Shown: piece by piece, positions 47,095 through 55,410 of the stretch
Layout: every line of letters begins with the position of its first letter
How positions within the stretch are numbered: the stretch's first letter is position 1
Assembly (NCBI GenBank): GCA_903840435.1
Contig: CAIMFV010000047.1
Span: forward strand, 183,582 to 247,581
Direction: 5' to 3'
Length of the DNA stretch: 64,000 nt
Origin: an uncultured Caulobacterales bacterium
GTDB taxonomy: Bacteria; Pseudomonadota; Alphaproteobacteria; Caulobacterales; Caulobacteraceae
Made by a program: the position numbers and the translations under genes
The notes under the pieces: model-generated
Told to the model about the DNA's origin: nothing
Seen by the model: the letters and a program-made list of their open reading frames with translations, nothing else
Database searches by the model: none

Positions 47095-47242
47095 TTGGGC
47101 AATCTCGGAGGGCTGTGTCCTTGGCTAAAACCTAGCTGTTGGGCTGCGAAAAGAAAGCGCCGATTTCCCAAGACAGCGAGTCTCTTTAGAGGGGGGGCGG
47201 ACATCAGGGGCTAGACCAACTTTTCGCCCGACGGAGGCAAGG

Positions 47243-48787
47243 ATGACTGAGGTCGCTCTAGAGGCGCTTTGCGGTGCAGCGCGCGCCGCGCCCCACGACG
47301 CCGCGCTCCAGGCCAAGGTTGCCCAAGCTCTTTTGGCCGAGGATCGTGCCGCAGAGGCGGTGGAGTTTGTCGAACGCGCTGTGGCAGCGGCGCCGCAATC
47401 GCTGAGCATCGCGCGCCTACGTCAAAGCATTATGGATGCGGTGATGTCCGGACCGGCGGATCTGGTGCGCTTGCAATTGATGAGCGTTACCCAGGCTGAC
47501 GACGCCGCCGTCCACCTCGATCTCGGCGCCGCCTATCACCAGCACCATCGTCCAAAGGATGCCGAGCGACATTTTCAGCGTGCTTTGGCGCTGGGGCGCG
47601 TCCGCGAGGCGCGGGCTGAGCTTGCCGTGCTTTATCATGAGGCGGGCTTTGTTGACCGCGCCGAAGCCGAAGCTCGCGCGGCGGTCGCGGCGCCACCCGA
47701 GGCAGGAGATGACGGCGTCGCTGCGGCCATGGCCTGGAATGTGCTGGCCAGTTTGGCGGAGGCACGGGGCGACCTCGTCGAAAGAGACCAGTGTTTGGAT
47801 GCAGCCTTTAGCGAGCGAAACCTGTTTCGCCAGGGGGCGCAAAATACGACGCCGACCCTGCTGGTGCTGACCACGCGCTCAGCGGGCAATCTTCCCTATG
47901 CTGACCTCTTGCCGTCGAAACACTATGGCCGGTGGGTCTGGTTTTTAGAATATGCGAGCCCGGCCCAGTTTGATGCCCTGCCGCCCTTTGATGTCGCGCT
48001 TAACGCCATCGGCGATCCGGACCACGGCGCGACCACCCGAGGCTTGGCGCAAGCCTTTCAGGCCTGGAGCCCGCGACCCCTGCTCAACGCGCCGCAAAGG
48101 GTAGCCGTCACGGCGCGAGATCGCTTAGCCGAGACGCTTTCTGATCTTGCAGGTGTCGTCGTCCCGAAGACAGGCAAAATCTTTTGGAACCCTGCCGGTC
48201 GGGAGGAGGTCGCCAAGGCCATTTCCGCTTCAGGCGATGTTCTCTTGCGCCCGCTTGGCCGACATGGTGGCCAGGGCTTGCGCCGCTGTGGGCCGACCGA
48301 TCCGCCAACGCCCGCTGATTTTGCAGAGGGCGAGGCCCTCTATCTCTGTCCCTTTGTCGAGAGCCGATCTGACGACGGCTTCTACCGAAAATACCGCGCC
48401 ATCTTCGTCGACCGCCTCGCCCATCCCTACCATCTGGCGATTGGCGCCCATTGGATGGTCCATCACCAAACCACTGACATGGCCGGCGACGCCTTTCGGC
48501 AAGCCGAAGAAATGGCGTTTCTTCGCGACCCTCAGGCTGCAATTGGCCAAGACCCCTGGGCCGCGGTTGAAAGCATCGCGCGTCGCCTTGATCTCGATTA
48601 TGGCGGGGTTGATTTCGCCCTGACGGCATCCGGCGAAGTGCTGGTCTTTGAAGCCAATGCCGCCATGCTCACCCATCTTGAGCCTGAGGATAGCCCCTTT
48701 GTGGCAAAAAACCCTTATGTGCAAGCGATCATCACCGCTTTCCAAGCCTTGGTCGCTCGCCGGGCCAAGTCCGGGTCTGCGAACTAG
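47243..48787 (+). CDS. TPR protein with C-terminal ATP-grasp-like domain
   Basis: 514 residues. Residues 1 to about 205 are tetratricopeptide repeats (AVHLDLGAAYHQHHRPKDAERHFQRALAL and neighbours). A middle pre-ATP-grasp-like domain (about 220-310, TPTLLVLTTRSAGNLPYADLLPSKHYGRWV) follows. A C-terminal region resembles ATP-grasp/RimK ligases: VLLRPLGRHGGQGLRR, EALYLCPFVESRSDDGFYRKYRAIFVDRLAHPYHLAI, then YGGVDFALTASGEVLVFEANAAMLTH with candidate metal and ATP ligands. It probably ligates an amino acid or amine to a protein or peptide recognised by the TPR part; the substrate is unknown. Confidence 0.85.
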   Translation: MTEVALEALCGAARAAPHDAALQAKVAQALLAEDRAAEAVEFVERAVAAAPQSLSIARLRQSIMDAVMSGPADLVRLQLMSVTQADDAAVHLDLGAAYHQHHRPKDAERHFQRALALGRVREARAELAVLYHEAGFVDRAEAEARAAVAAPPEAGDDGVAAAMAWNVLASLAEARGDLVERDQCLDAAFSERNLFRQGAQNTTPTLLVLTTRSAGNLPYADLLPSKHYGRWVWFLEYASPAQFDALPPFDVALNAIGDPDHGATTRGLAQAFQAWSPRPLLNAPQRVAVTARDRLAETLSDLAGVVVPKTGKIFWNPAGREEVAKAISASGDVLLRPLGRHGGQGLRRCGPTDPPTPADFAEGEALYLCPFVESRSDDGFYRKYRAIFVDRLAHPYHLAIGAHWMVHHQTTDMAGDAFRQAEEMAFLRDPQAAIGQDPWAAVESIARRLDLDYGGVDFALTASGEVLVFEANAAMLTHLEPEDSPFVAKNPYVQAIITAFQALVARRAKSGSAN

Positions 48788-49719
48788 ATCGGTCGCCTTT
48801 GCGCCTCTAAATTGGTCGGGTCGAGGAATTTTGCATAGAGCACAGCCGAGTGGTTTGACTTCACGTCAAGAAAGTTTGGCGGCGGAATAGGGCTTGGCTC
48901 AGGCGGGCGCAAGACAATGGCGTTCTGATGGGCACCAAGATTGAGGAGGTCCGAATAGCCTTCGATGGCGAAGGGGAGCATGGGCACGAGGTCGTTGACA
49001 TAATTGACCACATTATAGAACGGCACCTTTTTGGCGTAGTTCTGCACCATGGCGGTCGTGCCGGTTTTGGGTGAGGCGAAAAAATAGGGGGCGACACAAG
49101 CCGCCTTCTCTGCGCCTAGCCGATCCACCACATCATAGGTCAGATAGGTGGCAAGGGCGGAGCCCAGGCTGTGGCCGACGATGTAAAGCCGGTTGCGGGC
49201 GGGGTTGAACCGGGGCGCAGCGGTCAAGCCGATCAGCGCATCAATTAAACCCTGGCTTTTCGAGCCGTCTGCCCAATCTGCCAGGGTGAGGGTCTGATAA
49301 AGGCGCCAAAAGCCGAGCGCTACGTCGCCCGGTTCTCCCGCCTCACCATCGGTGGGGAAGAGCGAGGCCCCGTCATCGACCCACTCAGCTGGGTCAGACG
49401 TCCCTTTGACGGCCACGAGCACGTCCCCAACCTGGAACGGGCCAAAGGCGGTTTTGCATGTCAGCACGGCGCCAAAATAACAGTTTCCACTTTCAGTGAT
49501 CAAAATGTCGTCGGCGCGCAATTGGCCAACCGGCGTCCAACGCTCCGCCGTGAGGTAGGAATAGCCAAATTTCGGGTCGGCCGGAACGGGAGTGGTCGGC
49601 AGTTTCGGATCCCCGCCCTGTTTGCCCGTGGCGCGGATCGCGTCAAACAGAGTGGTCGCATCACAGGCGCACAGCACCATATAGGCGAAGGTATCTCGAC
49701 CGACCGGAGAGAAGGGCAT
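48784..49719 (-). CDS. lipase family (class 3-like) protein
   Basis: 311-residue protein with a lipase nucleophile elbow in LYIVGHSLGSALATYLTYDVVDRLG and flanking sequence (FASPKTGTTAMVQNYAKKVPFYNVVNYVNDLVPMLPFA) matching fungal-type class 3 lipases. No signal peptide is obvious. GGAG upstream of the ATG at 49719 supports this start over an earlier in-frame one. Its stop overlaps the end of the convergent TPR/ATP-grasp gene by four bases. Confidence 0.9.
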   Translation of the reverse strand: MPFSPVGRDTFAYMVLCACDATTLFDAIRATGKQGGDPKLPTTPVPADPKFGYSYLTAERWTPVGQLRADDILITESGNCYFGAVLTCKTAFGPFQVGDVLVAVKGTSDPAEWVDDGASLFPTDGEAGEPGDVALGFWRLYQTLTLADWADGSKSQGLIDALIGLTAAPRFNPARNRLYIVGHSLGSALATYLTYDVVDRLGAEKAACVAPYFFASPKTGTTAMVQNYAKKVPFYNVVNYVNDLVPMLPFAIEGYSDLLNLGAHQNAIVLRPPEPSPIPPPNFLDVKSNHSAVLYAKFLDPTNLEAQRRPI

Positions 49720-49849
49720 GGGGTTACTCCGTGTAGGTTCTGGCAAGCGATCTCGAGAGTGAGGGTGTGATTGACCGACGGTCAAGACCCGTTAGTGGGT
49801 TCGGCGACACGACTTGCTTTCTCGCTGACCTCTCGCCAGTCTCTTCTCC

Positions 49850-50296
49850 ATGACCGATGACGATCTTGTCGTCGGCTCGACCCTGAGCCGGCCTGAAATT
49901 ACTGATGCTGTGACGCGGGGCGCGTTTCGCGTGCTCATCCATCTCGGCCTTGCCCCCTTACTGGAAGTGTCCTTGCCCAATGGTCGGCGCGCCGACCTGA
50001 TGGCCTTGTCGCGCAAGGGTGAGGTGACAATTGTCGAGGTCAAGTCCGGCCTGGAGGACTTTCGTTCGGACGGAAAATGGCCCGAATATGCGCCCTATTG
50101 CGACCGGTTTTACTTCGCCGTCGCGCCGGAGTTTCCGTACGATATTCTGCCCGAAGGTCCGGGCTTGATTGTCGCTGATGCGTTTGGCGGCGCGGTAGTG
50201 CAAGAGCCCAGCGTCACCCCCTTGGCAGGGGCCCGCAGGCGCGCCTTAACGCTCAGCTTCGCACGCCTTGGAGCCTTGAGGTCAGGCCTCGCGTGA
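49850..50296 (+). CDS. mmcB: MmcB family DNA repair protein
   Basis: 148-residue protein with a PD-(D/E)XK-like nuclease core: RRADLMALSRKGEVTIVEVKSGLEDFRSDGKWPEYAPYCDRFYFAV. Asp in RRADLM and Glu and Lys in VEVKS are the expected active-site residues. In Caulobacter MmcB is a DNA-damage-induced protein involved in mitomycin C resistance. No SOS box was resolved in the short upstream region. Convergent with the RegA gene. Confidence 0.93.
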   Translation: MTDDDLVVGSTLSRPEITDAVTRGAFRVLIHLGLAPLLEVSLPNGRRADLMALSRKGEVTIVEVKSGLEDFRSDGKWPEYAPYCDRFYFAVAPEFPYDILPEGPGLIVADAFGGAVVQEPSVTPLAGARRRALTLSFARLGALRSGLA

Positions 50297-50304
50297 GCCG
50301 CACC

Positions 50305-50865
50305 TCACCGTGGCGCGCGCTTGGCCAAAATCCGTTGCAGAGTCCGGCGGTGCATGGAGAGGCGGCGGGCGGTTTCAGAGATATTGTGGCCGCACAGTTC
50401 GTAGATCCGCTGAATATGCTCCCAGCGCACCCGGTCTGCCGACATGGGGTTTTCCGGCGGTTGGGTTTTGGCCTCGGCCCCGGCCGACAACAAGGCCCGC
50501 GCGACGTCGTCAGCATTGGCAGGCTTGGGCAGGTAGTCGACGGCGCCCGCCTTAACGGCTGCCACGGCGGTGGCGATATTGCCATAACCGGTCAGCATGA
50601 CGCAGCGGGCATCTGGCCGCGCCATTTGCAAAGCTTCCACCACTTGCAAGCCATTGCCGTCGTCAAGGCGAAGGTCGAGAACCGCGAAGGCTGGCGCATG
50701 GTCACGCACCGCCCGGACCGCCTCGCCAACCGAACCTGACTGAACAACCTCAAAGCCCCGTTGCTCCAAAGCGCGGCCCAAACGGGTTCTCAAGGGGGCA
50801 TCGTCATCTAGGACGAGCAAGGTGCGGTCTGGAAGTTCAGCGATAGCAGCGGCTACATCACACAC
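50305..50865 (-). CDS. regA: ActR/PrrA/RegA-type redox response regulator
   Basis: 186-residue response regulator: receiver with LLVLDDDAPLR and the phosphoacceptor in FAVLDLRLDDGNG (about D64). A short linker rich in Pro and a C-terminal Fis-type helix-turn-helix (VRWEHIQRIYELCGHNISETARRLSMHRRTLQRIL) follow. It controls respiratory, photosynthetic or other redox-regulated genes in alphaproteobacteria. The start is probably GTG 50865, nine bases after AAGGG; TTG 50871 is the alternative. The kinase gene regB lies upstream on the same strand. Confidence 0.96.
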   Translation of the reverse strand: MCDVAAAIAELPDRTLLVLDDDAPLRTRLGRALEQRGFEVVQSGSVGEAVRAVRDHAPAFAVLDLRLDDGNGLQVVEALQMARPDARCVMLTGYGNIATAVAAVKAGAVDYLPKPANADDVARALLSAGAEAKTQPPENPMSADRVRWEHIQRIYELCGHNISETARRLSMHRRTLQRILAKRAPR

Positions 50866-50888
50866 AGTCAAAATCCCTTACCATCATC

Positions 50889-50917
50889 CCACTGTGTTAT
50901 CCTATGGAACTCAGTGG
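50889..50917. promoter_or_regulatory. inverted repeat before regA
   Basis: CCACTG (50889-50894) and CAGTGG (50912-50917) are perfect inverted hexamers with a 17-base spacer, about 25-50 bases upstream of the regA start. The surrounding 170-base regB-regA gap is A+T-rich. It could be an operator or a leader hairpin; no binding protein is recognised. Confidence 0.35.
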
Positions 50918-50980
50918 TTACAGAATGATGTATTGAGAATGAAAAATAATAAAGAGGGAATGACTTTAAGGTGACTTACT

Positions 50981-50995
50981 GCGACAATTTGGCGC
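50981..50995. promoter_or_regulatory. RegA/PrrA-like binding site in the regB-regA gap
   Basis: GCGAC-N5-GGCGC. This matches the PrrA/RegA consensus dyad GCGNC-Nx-GNCGC with a 5-base spacer, within the accepted range. Its location between the kinase and regulator genes suggests autoregulation of regA. Confidence 0.45.
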
Positions 50996-51043
50996 ATTTT
51001 TGCGTTTATTAGCAATTATCCATAACAAGTATGTAAAAAATAA

Positions 51044-52456
51044 TCACAATGCCACTTCAATGCGCGATCTTGACCATTGCATGGTGATCAAGGCGCCACC
51101 GCGGCGTGCATTGCGGAAATCCACCGTCGCTCCGGTCCTTTCCAGCAAGGTTTTGGCGATGAAGAAACCAAGCCCCATGCCATGGTGATGGGAGCGCGAT
51201 CCTTCGCCCTGGCTCCGTGTTGTCACATAGGGTTCGCCCAAACGCGCCAAGACATCGGATGGAAAGCCCGGCCCATCGTCGCGGACCTCGATCCTCAAAT
51301 GGTCCTGATCATAATGGGCGCAGACCTCGACCCGTGAATTTGCGAAGTCGGAGGCGTTTTCGACAAAGGCGGACAGGGCGTGGACCACTTCCGGCATCCG
51401 GCGAATTTCCAACAGCGGCGCCTCGGGTGAGCAGGTCACTTCGCCAGTAATGCGAATGTGGGGATTTTGGTAGGGCTCGCTCACCTCCTCGAGGAGTTGG
51501 GTCACGCTCATGCGGTTGTGGTGACTGTCGCTGGCTTCTGGCGATTGGGAGAGTTTTCGCAAGATTTGCCGACACCGGTCGGCCTGTTCGGCCAGCAACG
51601 TCACATCCTCCTGGACAGAGGGGCCCAGTGCAGGATCGCGGGCCATTTCGCTGACCACCACCTGGATGGTGGCCAAGGGCGTGCCAAGCTCATGGGCCGC
51701 CGCCGCCGCCAGCCCGCCAAGCGCCGACAGGCGTTGTTCGCGGGCCAAGACGGCCTGGGTCGCGGTTAGCGCCAACTCCATCCGCGCCGCCTCGGCTGAG
51801 GCTTGCCAGGCATAGGCGCCGCTAAAACTCACCCCGCAGAGGATGGCGGTCAAAAGTCCAAATCGGTAGATCCAGGGCAGGTCAAAGCTCGCTCCAGAGA
51901 TCCAGGGCAGCGGCGCACTGGCAAAAAACAAGAGAATGGCGATCAGACCTGCGACGCCTGCGACAAGCGAGGCCTGACGGGGCGGAAGGGTGGCTGCGGC
52001 CACTGTCGGCGGCGCTGCCAGCATGATCAAAAATGGATTGGCGAGGCCGCCGGTCAGGGCCAGGAGCAGGCCCTGCTCAGCCAGGTCAAACATCAGATGG
52101 CCTGCCGCCTCCCAGGGTCGGGCGAGGCGGCTGCGACGGCCAAGCCCGGGCAGCACCACCCCGAAAATGAGGTTCGCCGCAGCGCTGGCCCCGATGACGG
52201 CCAAGCATGCCAAGAGGGGAAGATTGAATTTGAGGATCAAGGCCACATAGAGAACGGTCGTCGTCTGTCCAGCTATGGCCACCCAACGCAGCAAAACGAG
52301 CGTACGTAAGCGCAAGCCCCGGTGGGCCAGCGCCCAACTCCACAGCCTGCCGTTCGACGGATCAACCCCTTGCGCCGCACCTTGCCGAACCGAGGCATCG
52401 GAGAAGGCGAGGGGAATAGCGATGCGCGGCGGTCTCACAGCTGGCCCTGTCTGCAC
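51044..52456 (-). CDS. regB: ActS/PrrB/RegB redox-sensing histidine kinase
   Basis: 470-residue membrane kinase with six N-terminal helices (about 55-220). It has the RegB ubiquinone-binding motif GGLANPFL in a helix loop, the H-box AAAHELGTPLATIQ and the conserved redox-active Cys in EQADRCRQIL. HATPase_c contains ENASDFANSRVEV, DDGPGFP and GMGLGFFIAKTLLERTGA. It phosphorylates RegA according to redox state. GTG start. Divergent from senC with a 75-base gap holding both promoters. Confidence 0.96.
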   Translation of the reverse strand: MQTGPAVRPPRIAIPLAFSDASVRQGAAQGVDPSNGRLWSWALAHRGLRLRTLVLLRWVAIAGQTTTVLYVALILKFNLPLLACLAVIGASAAANLIFGVVLPGLGRRSRLARPWEAAGHLMFDLAEQGLLLALTGGLANPFLIMLAAPPTVAAATLPPRQASLVAGVAGLIAILLFFASAPLPWISGASFDLPWIYRFGLLTAILCGVSFSGAYAWQASAEAARMELALTATQAVLAREQRLSALGGLAAAAAHELGTPLATIQVVVSEMARDPALGPSVQEDVTLLAEQADRCRQILRKLSQSPEASDSHHNRMSVTQLLEEVSEPYQNPHIRITGEVTCSPEAPLLEIRRMPEVVHALSAFVENASDFANSRVEVCAHYDQDHLRIEVRDDGPGFPSDVLARLGEPYVTTRSQGEGSRSHHHGMGLGFFIAKTLLERTGATVDFRNARRGGALITMQWSRSRIEVAL

Positions 52457-52531
52457 GTGTTAGGCTTTGTTGGACGCAAGCTCCCAGAATAGGATAGGTC
52501 TTGGCGTCTCTTAGGTCGACGGAGATTCACC

Positions 52532-53167
52532 TTGCCACCCGTTCCTCAACGCACGTCGCCGACAGTGCGGCAGCTCTTGCCCCTCCTTGCCGGGGTCGCG
52601 ATCGTGGGCGCGGTGATCCTCTGGCAAGCCGTGTTTAGTCATCCCCAGGCCCCGCCTGCGAGCGCCGCTGCCCAGCCGTCTGCCATTGGCGGTGACTTTT
52701 CACTGATTGACCAGACCGGTCGGCGCGTCAACCAGGACCTGTTGAAAGGCCGCTGGTCCGCTGTCTTCTTTGGCTACGTCTCCTGTCCCGATATTTGTCC
52801 CGCTACCTTGCAGACCCTCGCCGAAGCCAAGGCAAGGCTCCCGAAAGACTTTCCCGATCTCCAGATCGTTTTCATCAGCGTCGATCCGCAGCGCGACCAA
52901 CCAAAGGTCTTGAAAGCCTTTTTAGAGCAATCCGGCTTTCCAGCTGGGGCTATTGGCTTGACCGGAACGCCCGCCGAGATCGCCGCCGCCGCCAAGGCCT
53001 ACCGGGTTTTTTACCAGAAGGAAGGCGATGGCCCGGCCTATCAGATGGCCCATTCAGCGGCCATCTACCTGATGAACCCGCAAGGCCGCTTCGTTGCGCC
53101 CCTTTCCTATGAGCTTGGCCCGGTTCGTCTCGCTACCGATTTGCAAACAGCGGTCAAAGGGAATTAA
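52532..53167 (+). CDS. senC: SCO1/SenC family copper chaperone
   Basis: 211-residue membrane-anchored thioredoxin-fold protein. A single N-terminal helix is followed by the copper-binding CPDIC (C85, C89) and His174 in QMAHSAAIYL. It delivers copper to or assembles the CuA site of cytochrome c oxidase. SenC/PrrC genes commonly accompany regB/regA, as here. It starts with TTG, supported by CGGAG at good distance. Confidence 0.94.
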   Translation: MPPVPQRTSPTVRQLLPLLAGVAIVGAVILWQAVFSHPQAPPASAAAQPSAIGGDFSLIDQTGRRVNQDLLKGRWSAVFFGYVSCPDICPATLQTLAEAKARLPKDFPDLQIVFISVDPQRDQPKVLKAFLEQSGFPAGAIGLTGTPAEIAAAAKAYRVFYQKEGDGPAYQMAHSAAIYLMNPQGRFVAPLSYELGPVRLATDLQTAVKGN

Positions 53168-53339
53168 GCCCAGGTCCCTCTCCGCCTCGACCAAGGTCGG
53201 AGACGAATTTTGCCGTTAAAGCCGATGACATTTGCGATTTCGCAAGTGCAACATGCTATAGCTTGTCGCGGATCGACCCCGGTCGGCGGATATGCCCGCC
53301 ATCGCCGCGTGGTCAGGATCGGAGGCTAACGGCCGCATT

Positions 53340-54587
53340 ATGCTCTACGCCTTAAGTGAGTATGCCTATCATGTGGGCTCGCCGTTTCGCATCGCCGCGC
53401 GCTCTATGCGGGATTTTTGGAGCTCGCCCTATAATCCTGTTTCCGACACGCCGCTTGGCCGGACGCTCTATGCGGGCGCTGATCTCTACGCCAATGTCAC
53501 CCGTCGCTATGGCAAGCCGGAATGGGGCATCGACAAAACCGAGGTGAATGGGCACGCGGTCTCCGTCAGCATCGAAACCGTCTGGCAAAGTCCTTGGGTG
53601 AAGTTGCTGCATTTTTCGCGCCGTGCATCGGACCTCAGACGCGCTGGCCACCGCACCATTGATCCGGCGGTTCTCATTGTCGCGCCCTTGTCTGGCCATT
53701 ACGCCACCTTGTTGCGCGGGACGGTCGAAGCCTTCCTGCCCGACCACGATGTTTACATCACCGATTGGCAAAATGCCCGCGAAGTTCCGGTGATGGAGGG
53801 TCGGTTCGATTTTTACGACTATGTCGACCACGTCCGCGACATGTTGCGCGCGCTTGGGCCAAACACCCATGTGGTGGCAGTCTGTCAGCCAGGACCGCCG
53901 GTACTGGCGGCAGCGGCACTGATGGCGGAAGATGGCGAGAGCGCCAGGCCGTCGAGCCTGAGTTTCCTCGGCTCACCCATTGATGCGCGGCTTTCGCCGA
54001 CTGTAACCAATCGCTTGGCTGAAGAGCGGCCCTTCGCCTGGTTTAAGTCGAATATGATCTATACCGTGCCCGCGCCGTTTCCCGGCGCGCTGCGGCGCGT
54101 TTATCCGGGCTTTGTCCAGCTCTATAGCTTCATGAGCATGAACGCCAAACGCCACAAGGATGCGCATCGCGCCTATTTCGATCACCTGGTTGAGGGCGAC
54201 GGCGACCAAGCGGCCAAGCACCGCGAGTTTTATGACGAGTATTTGTCGGTGCTCGATCTGACGGAAGAATTCTATCTTCAGACCATCGATATCGTGTTCC
54301 AGAACTATCTCTTGCCGCGAGGGCTACTCACCCATCGCGGGCGGCCCGTGCGCCCGGAAGCGATCACCGATATCGGCCTGATGACGGTCGAGGGTGAGTT
54401 GGACGATATTTCCGGCGTTGGCCAGACCCAGGCCGCTCACGGGCTTTGCACCGGTATCCCGCAGGAGCGTCGCGTCCTTTTGGTCCAGCCAAAGGTTGGC
54501 CATTATGGCGTGTTCAATGGCAGGCGCTATCGGGACGAAATCTATCCTAAGCTGCGCGCCTTCATCGCGGCCAACGATCAGATTTAG
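53340..54587 (+). CDS. phaZ: intracellular polyhydroxyalkanoate depolymerase
   Basis: 415-residue PhaZ-type depolymerase that mobilises stored polyhydroxybutyrate. It has the N-terminal YALSEYAYHVGSPFRIAARSMRDFWSSPYNPVSDTPLGR and the lipase-box-like Cys nucleophile in VAVCQPGPPVLAAA. ITDWQNAREVPV, PIDARLSPTVTN and the C-terminal GVGQTQAAHGLC and PKVGHYGVFNGRRYRDEIYP are all typical of the intracellular class. ATG 53340 is chosen because the family begins near YALSEYAYH. No PHA synthase is in the window. Confidence 0.95.
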   Translation: MLYALSEYAYHVGSPFRIAARSMRDFWSSPYNPVSDTPLGRTLYAGADLYANVTRRYGKPEWGIDKTEVNGHAVSVSIETVWQSPWVKLLHFSRRASDLRRAGHRTIDPAVLIVAPLSGHYATLLRGTVEAFLPDHDVYITDWQNAREVPVMEGRFDFYDYVDHVRDMLRALGPNTHVVAVCQPGPPVLAAAALMAEDGESARPSSLSFLGSPIDARLSPTVTNRLAEERPFAWFKSNMIYTVPAPFPGALRRVYPGFVQLYSFMSMNAKRHKDAHRAYFDHLVEGDGDQAAKHREFYDEYLSVLDLTEEFYLQTIDIVFQNYLLPRGLLTHRGRPVRPEAITDIGLMTVEGELDDISGVGQTQAAHGLCTGIPQERRVLLVQPKVGHYGVFNGRRYRDEIYPKLRAFIAANDQI

Positions 54588-54634
54588 GGCGGGTTTCGCC
54601 TTCTCCTCTGCGACGACCGCGGCTAGGTTAGGGA

Positions 54635-55399
54635 ATGTTTTTTAGCAAGTCCTCTCCCGTGCCGCGCCGCAGGCCTGCATTGCAGTCCGGAGAGGTTGTC
54701 GAGGTTTGCGGCGTTCCCGTGCGCCTACGCGTCCTGGCGCAAGCCCGCCGGGTCAGTCTAAAGCTTGACCTGCGCGCCCGCGAGGTGATCGCCACGGCGC
54801 CGAGCGCCTCGCGGCTTACCGAGGCGCTTCGGTTTGCTGAGCAACGCGCCGACTGGATGTCGGCCCAGCTGGCGAAATTGCCGCAACCGCTTTGTTTGGC
54901 GCCGGGCCTTGTCCTGAACGTCGATGGCGTGCCGACTCGTTTGGAAAAGGCGGCCATGCGCATTTCGCCGCGTCTGAAACCCGCTTTGGCGGAGGACCCG
55001 GCGCGCCTGATCGCCTCGGGGGAGGGGGAGGCCTATGCCCGCGCGGTGGTGCGAGCGCTGAAATCCGAAGCCCTGGCACGTGTCAGAGGGCGGACGGAGG
55101 TCTATGCCGCCCGCCTGGGTCGCGTCTGCCCTGAGGTCAGCGTCGCCGACGCCAAGGGCCGCTGGGGCTCATGCCGCCAAGCCTTTGCCGGCAAGCCCGC
55201 TCAGATCCGCTATAGCTGGCGATTGATCCTGGCACCCCCAACCGTGCTTGACTATGTCTGCGCCCATGAGTGCGCCCATCTGATTGAGGCCAATCACAGT
55301 CCTGCCTTTTGGGAGGTGACGGCGAAACTCTATCCGGATGTGAAAAAAGCCCGCGCCTGGCTCCGCGCCCACGGCGCAAGTCTGCACGCGATACGATAG
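54635..55399 (+). CDS. YgjP-like M48 family metallopeptidase
   Basis: 254-residue DUF45/YgjP-type zinc peptidase. N-terminal beta domain (VPVRLRVLAQARRVSLKLDLRAREVIATAPS), then KGRWGSC and the catalytic zinc motif HECAHLIEANHSPAFW (HExxH with a downstream His). A cytoplasmic protein of uncertain substrate. Monocistronic, 48 bases after phaZ. Confidence 0.92.
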   Translation: MFFSKSSPVPRRRPALQSGEVVEVCGVPVRLRVLAQARRVSLKLDLRAREVIATAPSASRLTEALRFAEQRADWMSAQLAKLPQPLCLAPGLVLNVDGVPTRLEKAAMRISPRLKPALAEDPARLIASGEGEAYARAVVRALKSEALARVRGRTEVYAARLGRVCPEVSVADAKGRWGSCRQAFAGKPAQIRYSWRLILAPPTVLDYVCAHECAHLIEANHSPAFWEVTAKLYPDVKKARAWLRAHGASLHAIR

Positions 55400-55410
55400 A
55401 GAGGTGTGTA

